A stretch of 64,000 nucleotides of DNA from Acestrorhynchus altus (taxonomy: Eukaryota > Chordata > Actinopteri > Characiformes > Acestrorhynchidae), in NCBI GenBank assembly GCA_034509495.1, contig CM067507.1, positions 25,018,300 to 25,082,299 on the forward strand, read 5' to 3'. The position numbers and the translations under genes were made by a program. Within the stretch, counting starts at the first letter, position 1, and each line of letters begins with the position of its first letter. Positions 57,690 through 64,000 of this stretch are shown here, one piece after another. Below the pieces are notes generated by a model. The model searched no databases. It was not told the DNA's origin and saw only the letters and a list, made by a program, of their open reading frames with translations.

Positions 57690-58880
57690 TAGTGGATCCA
57701 TAAAGTATTCACAAGGCATCACTTTTAGCACATTTTATTACTTATTTATTGTTACTGCCTTATTCCAAAATGGATTAAATTCATTTTATCTCTCAAATGT
57801 CTACACACAATACCCCACTGTCAAGTGTGAGCAGACAGAACAAGGACGACGGTGCAGAGGCAAACGCAGGGGTCAGAAATTTAATGAGAAAAACAAACAA
57901 AGCGGGGATACTAACATACAAAACTGAGGAATTCTAACTAATACAAAAATACACTAAAACAAAATCTAGACAAAGGAACCAATTTTACAAACAAAAAGGA
58001 TTTACAGAAACAAAGACAACAAACCAAAAACAAGCTACACTTACTTGTTGCGGAACAAGGTACAAACAAAACACTAACAAACCAGGTAGGTAACAAACAC
58101 AGACCAGCAACAGAACCAAAAGGACTGACCAAGACAGACTGAGACAAAGGTTCTTAAATACAACATGACATAGATAACACCTGGGACTACTGATTACAAA
58201 GGGGCAGGGTTACAAACGAGACACAGGTGGGAATAGGTGGAGCAAGGGCTGAGACAGAACCAAAAACAAACACAAACCATGTGCTCAACTGACAGGGAAG
58301 ACAGGGCTAACAAAGAGACAGACATGACACCCCAATAATCTTGATGTTAATCATGTCAGAGCACAAACCAAGCTATGAAGTCTAAGGAATTGTCTGTAGA
58401 CCTCTGAGACAGGATTGTAACAAGACACAGATCTGGGGAACGGTACAGTAACAATTCTGCTCGTGTTGTAAAGGTCTGCTGGTAAAGGACTCTCAGACCA
58501 TGAGAAACAAAAAGATGCAATCTCTGTAATTGTCCTTGAGTGGCCCAGCCAGAGCCCAGACTTTGAACATTTCTTTGAACAGACCTTGAACAGACCTGAT
58601 TGAACCTTTCTGGAGATATCGAAATTGGCTGTGCACTGACACTCATCATCTGATCTAATGGAGCTTGAGAGGTTCTGCAACGAAGAATGGGAGAAACTTC
58701 CAAAAAAAGGTGTGCCAAGCTTGTTGTATCATAATCAAAATGGCTTGAGGCTGGAATTGCTGCCAAAGATGCTTCAACAATGTATTGAGCAAAAGCTGTT
58801 AATACTTATGTACATGTTATATTTTGTGGGCTTTTGTGTAAAAAGTGAAGAACTGTGAATACTTTCTGGATGCACTGCAC
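57690..58880 (+). mobile_element. Tc1-like transposon relic interrupted by a solo LTR
   Basis: The left end ACTGCCTTATTCCAAAATGG (57745-57764) and following ACACACAATACCCCA match the 10321 element. The right end is GTGAATACTTTCTGGATGCA (58855-58874). Near 58530-58700 transposase C-terminal text remains: VLEWPSQSP and LERFCNEEWEKLPKKGVPSL. Frames are broken, so inactive. Confidence 0.8.
57818..58329 (-). mobile_element. Solo-LTR-like insertion with 5-bp target duplication
   Basis: Termini are TGTCAAG...CATGACA (TG...CA), flanked by CCCCA at 57813-57817 and 58330-58334. On the minus strand a TATA-like TATTTAAG precedes the middle and an ATTAAA (near 57878) lies about 60 bases before the end, as in an LTR's U3-R-U5. 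There is no internal retroelement sequence. Confidence 0.65.
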
Positions 58881-59150
58881 ATAAAAAATCCGTTACATTT
58901 TGCCCCAAATTACTTTGTGCCTTCTTTCCTCAGGCTTGACTCTATAAATATACCAGAAAGTGGTGGTCATGCTTGCTTACACTGTGTTACAGGTTTTTTT
59001 TTACCTCACTGCTTAACCATGATTTTGGAAACATGGCCCAGTTTGTCAGACCACTACACACAGTTAACACAGCCACACAGCAAAGTAACAGAACACAAAA
59101 ATGAACAGTAATATATAAAATCCCAGGTTGCACATGGCGCACACAAGGTT

Positions 59151-59456
59151 TGTCATGCTGGATGGAGAGCAGGAGGTGGACATAAGCACATGTAAAGGTT
59201 TATTGAATCAAATACAGTGACAAAACAAATTAAACAGGAGGAAACAAAAAGATACATACAAGCAGGCACACTACTTATACACAGACTGAGACTAGACACA
59301 CCCAGAGTGCAATAACAAGGCTACAAATGAGGCACAGGTGGGATCACTAATGACAGGGTGGAGCTAGAGCAGAGACAAGACCAAAACACAACATAGCCAT
59401 GAGTTAGAAAAGCACACGGCAAACCAAAACAAGATGAACTAAAACAGGCAATGACA
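59151..59456 (-). mobile_element. Solo-LTR-like insertion
   Basis: Begins TGTCATGCTGG and ends near ATGACA. On the minus strand there is an AATAAA (near 59200) about 45 bases before the end and a TATA-like box near 59277. Same plan as 57818-58329, but the ends are less certain and no clean target duplication was found. Confidence 0.45.
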
Positions 59457-59524
59457 AAGAGGGAAGAGAAAGTAAACAGAATTGAAGAGAAGTGTGAGGG
59501 GGTTCATATGCATAGATTGCGTTT

Positions 59525-59925
59525 AAACATTTACATTTACAGACACTCATAAAGTGCTTGATTGTTCACTCAGAAATATCCTGAGCTAGTTTGTAGAGGC
59601 TAGAATCCACAGATACCTCAAGTTTAGATGCTGCCAAATACAAATGTCAGAATGAAGGCCTGGATAACCAATGCTCCATATATTACACTTTATCATGCAA
59701 GATATAATATAAATATAAGCCTTTAATGAGTTCAGTGCTCTTGAAAGAGATTATCTGCAGTTCAGACACTTGGGAAGTTTGTTCCACTACATTGGTGTAA
59801 GAGAGAAAAGTGTCTGGATGCTTGTCTTACATGTGTTTTGAGGGATGGTGGATCAAGCTGTATTTGATACTTGAAGGGCATTTGGTACAGATCCTGTTTA
59901 GACCAGCGCCATCTTGAATCTGATG
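59525..59925 (-). repeat. LINE-associated 3' repeat
   Basis: AACATTTACATTTACAGACA, CACTTGGGAAGTTTGTTCCA, AGAAAAGTGTCTGGATGCTT and CGCCATCTTGAATCTGATGC, in this order, resemble a dispersed repeat found with fish L2-type LINE ends. Confidence 0.5.
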
Positions 59926-60419
59926 CAGGCAGCTGGAGGAAACCAGTTACATCCTGCTGCTCTCAATCTAAAACACCTCTAACATTTCAGCTGTTTTAGC
60001 CTTGGTTTAATTTCATTCAGAAATTCTGATTGTATAAAATACAACAATAACCAAACACAACACCCAACAGCAGTGAAACCAGTACTGCACACTGCTGAAA
60101 ATGTCAGTATTCTTACAAAGGCTGAATGTTGAGTTTACAATTAAACATCTCAGGTTCCGTACACCTGACAGCCCCGTTTGATCAATTTCTTTATAGGTGT
60201 GGTCTATACATAGCAAAAAAGTGACATCCTGTTCGATTTAGTGATAAATACATGAAAACTTTTTTGCACACAAAGATGGTAAATGTTCCACTCAGACTCT
60301 GGTCTGCTGAACCCACAACAAGTAAATCAGCTTTTAGGGCTTGTTCTGCTGGACTGGTCTGGAGTCCATTCCTGCAAACCTGCAGTGGAAAACATTTGCT
60401 CATATAAATTGTGAAGTTT

Positions 60420-60870
60420 TACAGAGATGGTCATGATGAATCATTTAGTGCGGCCGAGCCTCTCTGATCCTGCCGATTCAGCAGAGCTCAGCTCCACTTT
60501 ATATGACCATCAATTATTAATGCTCTATTAGCACATCAGCAGATTTGCATATTAGCAGTTTCACAAACCCAAATGGGTCACTAGATGAGGGAACATGTGT
60601 GGGTGTGTATGCACAAGAGGGAGATTGTGTGTGTGTTTGGCTGCCTGTTTGCTCTGTGCAGGCCATCGTTATTATACGGGGCTCTGGATGTGTTCTGACA
60701 GGTGGATTATGAGGTGATTATTTACGGAGCTTTTTTAATTAAAAGAAAAAACTGCCTATTACTATTCCTCCACTCGCTCATTAATATCTGCCATCCGATT
60801 TGGGTGTTGACGATGATCTCTAATTAAAAAGAAAAGAGGCTGCATTATTGCACCACTCGGGGAAACATCC
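60420..60870. promoter_or_regulatory. Possible conserved non-coding element with octamer site
   Basis: Repeat-free and balanced in composition. It has a perfect ATTTGCAT octamer (60543-60550), CATCAATTATTAATGCTC, CTATTAGCACATCAGCAG, GGAGCTTTTTTAATTAAAAG and GATGATCTCTAATTAAAAAG. This is the densest run of homeodomain/POU-type sites in the window, without any credible frame. Confidence 0.4.
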
Positions 60871-60879
60871 TGGAAAGGC

Positions 60880-63800
60880 TTGTAGTTAGAGCTGTGGTAA
60901 GAAGAGCAGCTGAACATTTTCTGACTGTGCTAAAGCTGTCGTACTTCTACCAGCACTTAATTTGCTGGTTAATTATGATATGAAAAATTGTTTTCAGTCA
61001 CTAATTTATTTATGTTAATATTGTAGGTCAATAATATAAGTGTTACATGAATTATAGGGCAATATACTCAAAAACAATTACTATAAAATGTATGGACAGC
61101 GCTTCAAAAGTGAAGCCACCACAGGTCTAGTGCCTCTATTGGTTGATTGCAGTATAATGAATAACTCTGCCTATTCCCTTACATTTCAATGGCAAAACTG
61201 CTCATATTCAATCTCATTTTATCTACATTAAACCATTCTTCCATCTCCATTGTCTTCCAACTCCAACAGTTCATTTTCTCTGCAATAATATTGGTACAAT
61301 TTTTTGTTTCCCCCAGCAATATCTTTTTTCTTAATGTTATTCTGCAATATCACAAAAAAAGCACGATTACATAAGTTACTGGCAGCCTTGGTTGGAACAG
61401 AACAAGATGTTCTTGTGAGGGCAGTCTCAGACTCCTGATGTTCTGTTGTCTAGGCAGGGGAGGTCTAACCAAATGAGTTGCTGAGTCTGGCTTCGCCTCT
61501 GGTATCTACCGCACAGAATCTGGTTGCAAATTTACCTACATGGTGGATAGTTTTGAGTCATTTTAATGGAATGGAAGGGAATGTAACCATGTTGTCCATA
61601 TACTTTTTACAGTCATTGCGCAAACACAGAACTATTGGGGTTATCTGACAAACTGAAAATGTGCCAGCATTAAAAAGATTGTGGCCATTAAATTACTAAA
61701 ACTGATCCCAATTAGTAAAATACATTCCAGATTTCAAAATTCTATTTAACATTTCATGGCATGATAATGCTTATTTTAAATTCAATTTGTTCAATTTATT
61801 TACAGGATCTGGTGGTGATTTGCTACTCTACAGTATTAATAACATCATGTTCTGTTTCTGCCTTGCACCCAATGGTTCTGATAGGCTCCTGAACCTCTGC
61901 GAACCTGATCAGGAACAAGCAGGTAAGGAGATGGATGGATGGACTTGATGTGTAGGAAAATAATTACATTCATTTAACAAAAAATGAAGCTACTGTAGAT
62001 CCAGTAAACAAGCTGATAAGCACTGCATTTTCAAATCATTTAAATGTCAGCTCTTTGAAGTGATTAAAAGCATACTCAGATGAGCTTCCATTTCATATCA
62101 ATCATGGACTCAAAGGCCTTCTTGCTTGCACTGTTCTCAAACACCAGATATGGATTAAGCTTTGAGCAGTCACACTTGTGCTTTCTTGCCCTTTCTTTCT
62201 ACTGCAAAGCAAAAGTGAACACAATTTATCATGCCATTACTGCAGAGGCAATTAATGCTATGCTGCTCGCAGCCACTCTTTCATATCTGCTGTTAAGTAT
62301 GTATCAGCACAGCTCCTCTATTTCATCCCTGTCAGGCGGACAGTCTTACAACAGAGGGTGATATTGAAGTGGGTGTCATGGTAAAAGTCATACTGTTAAA
62401 CTATCAAATTCACATTTCAAAGTGTAAGTTGAGTGAAAGGTGGAGTGTTTATGTAGAATGTGTATGATGACGAAGTCAGAGCACATATGAACAACATGCA
62501 AAAATTAAGCTCATATACTTTTTGTCCTCAAAATATTTTGTAAATAAAACAAAAATATTGGGATAATATAGATAAATAGTTTAGGGTGGTACTAATTATT
62601 ATATGAATTGCCCGTTTCACATAACCTTTCCATTTTCTCATCATCTTCTCACAATATACCCAGAGCATTCTATCAATCCTCCCAACCAGCAATAAATACT
62701 AGTCCAAAAGAAATGATTTATCATTGACCCCAGATGCAGTTAATCACACCAGATTTAGATGTTTGGTATCTAAATTTTGCATTTTTACTTTAGAATAGGA
62801 AATTCTAGGTTGTCGTTGCTTTTACAAACACTGTATTTACACTGTCACCAATCACATCTTGAAAAAGACATGCCCAAATTTTAAAAAAGATGCAGTAAAA
62901 TACTGAGAATAAACTTTTACACATTTAAAACAGTTACTTCCCATCATTCAGCTCTGTGGATAAGTTTATTTTTTGGTTCTAAATTAAACAGTAAATCCTA
63001 GTTCTAAACCACCAGAGCAAAAGATCTAGATACATTTGGAGGCCAACAGACAATTTTGGAACTAAAGAAGAAAACCTTACATATCAAACATGCCTTGCAT
63101 CTGGGGCAAATGATCAATAATGTACATTTCATTTTTGGCAAACTGTTCCTTTAACTCTTATGTGTCCATGATTGTTATTGTCACCTATTATTACAATTCA
63201 AATGTAATTATACCACAGTTAGTTATGACTCCACAACTTGATTGGCTGAGAGACTTTGTAGGAGTGCCAATGTTGCATAATAATGGCCCTCTGATCAAAG
63301 CTCTTCACATAGTAACTCCACCACACACATGTAGCCTAGCAACAATGCCAGCACTTACAAGACAAAAACACTATGCATAACAAAGCATCAATGTTATAAT
63401 TATACAAGTATAAATTGGAAAAAAATGAATTATAATGAGTTCATTAAATCTATTGAAATATTTCTGAATACATATCATTCATTACTGCAGCAAATAACAA
63501 ATGAAAACTAATTGCAGAATATTTCGCTGTTCTCATGGCATCCCAAACTGCACATAAGTACACTAAATACAGACACCTATAATTATAATAGCGCTTAACA
63601 AGTGTTGCTATATAGGTAGGTAAGTAGGTGGGGTACATTGTGTGGTATGAGAAACAAATTAGATCAGCCAGTCAGTGGGTGTATGATCTGTTGCACCATT
63701 TAATTTAGAACAATAACAGGAATACAGAGCAGGATAAAATTAAACAAAGCTAAGTTTCACATTTAAGTAAATTCTTACTATTTAACAGCTTGGGAAGTGT

Positions 63801-64000
63801 GTGTAACTATGGGATTAATATAACCTGTGACATTGCCTAATGTTATGTCTGTTGCTTGTAATCATGATGATTGGAAAATTACGAACTGAATCCTTGACTG
63901 TTATGAAAATAACAGGGTCTGATGAAAATTCACAGAATTTTGAGAAACAAACAAGTTGTTTTATCTGTCCTCTTTATCTTTAAAGCTAACAATTAATGGA
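60880..64000. other. Intergenic to window end, no gene seen
   Basis: AT-rich. A fish repeat tail lies at 61835-61945 (listed separately). Frames at 62080-62361 and 63120-63380 have no family resemblance. Confidence 0.55.
61835..61945 (+). repeat. SINE/LINE 3'-tail with (GGAT)n
   Basis: GATAGGCTCCTGAACCTCTG, CGAACCTGATCAGGAACAAG and CAGGTAAGGAGATGGATGGA match the well-known vertebrate repeat ending in GATGGATGGA. Confidence 0.7.

Noticed and set aside
58351..58766. Long minus-strand frames (up to 136 codons)
   Set aside because: They are antisense to a Tc1 transposase relic whose plus strand carries the recognisable motif.

Overview
This is vertebrate nuclear DNA, almost certainly from a ray-finned (teleost) fish. 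A spliced gene with 12 GT-AG coding exons sits in an AT-rich background. That background is full of dinucleotide microsatellites and of repeat families typical of fish: Tc1-like transposon relics, L2/CR1-type LINE tails, tRNA-derived SINE remnants, solo-LTR-like elements and MITEs. The species was not determined.

The only complete protein-coding gene I can support is cep76 (centrosomal protein 76) on the + strand, coding bases 1272-13055. Its 12 exons join in phase into a 662-residue protein, close to the usual vertebrate length of about 659. A short GC-richer promoter-like stretch lies upstream (about 1080-1271) and an AATAAA signal downstream (13230). The larger introns hold transposon debris. 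Intron 7 (4465-7228) carries what looks like three elements nested in one another. Intron 10 (9888-12499) carries an AT microsatellite and overlapping Tc1-like relics inside an outer inverted repeat. Intron 8 (7418-9128) contains an exon-like 161-base open segment (7834-7994) that I cannot identify; its phases match those of exon 9.

From about 13.3 kb to the end (about 50 kb) I find no gene. The region holds a CTCF-like motif just past cep76, a 130-bp-arm fold-back repeat (13946-14371), LINE remnants (23241-24175, 33221-34250, 46917-47490), an old direct duplication on either side of the 33-34 kb LINE, Tc1 relics (49975-50172, 57690-58880), solo-LTR-like insertions and about twenty simple-sequence tracts. 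Between these lie repeat-poor islands rich in homeodomain-type ATTA/TAATTA and octamer sites (near 17.5, 22.6, 26.4, 30.9, 36.6, 38.1, 52.6 and 60.6 kb). They look like conserved non-coding elements, so the desert may be the regulatory domain of a developmental gene outside the window. That is inference: conservation cannot be tested from one sequence.

No bacterial, CRISPR or operon-like system is present. The items most worth following up are the orphan exon candidate in cep76 intron 8, the enhancer-like islands, and the fold-back and nested repeats.
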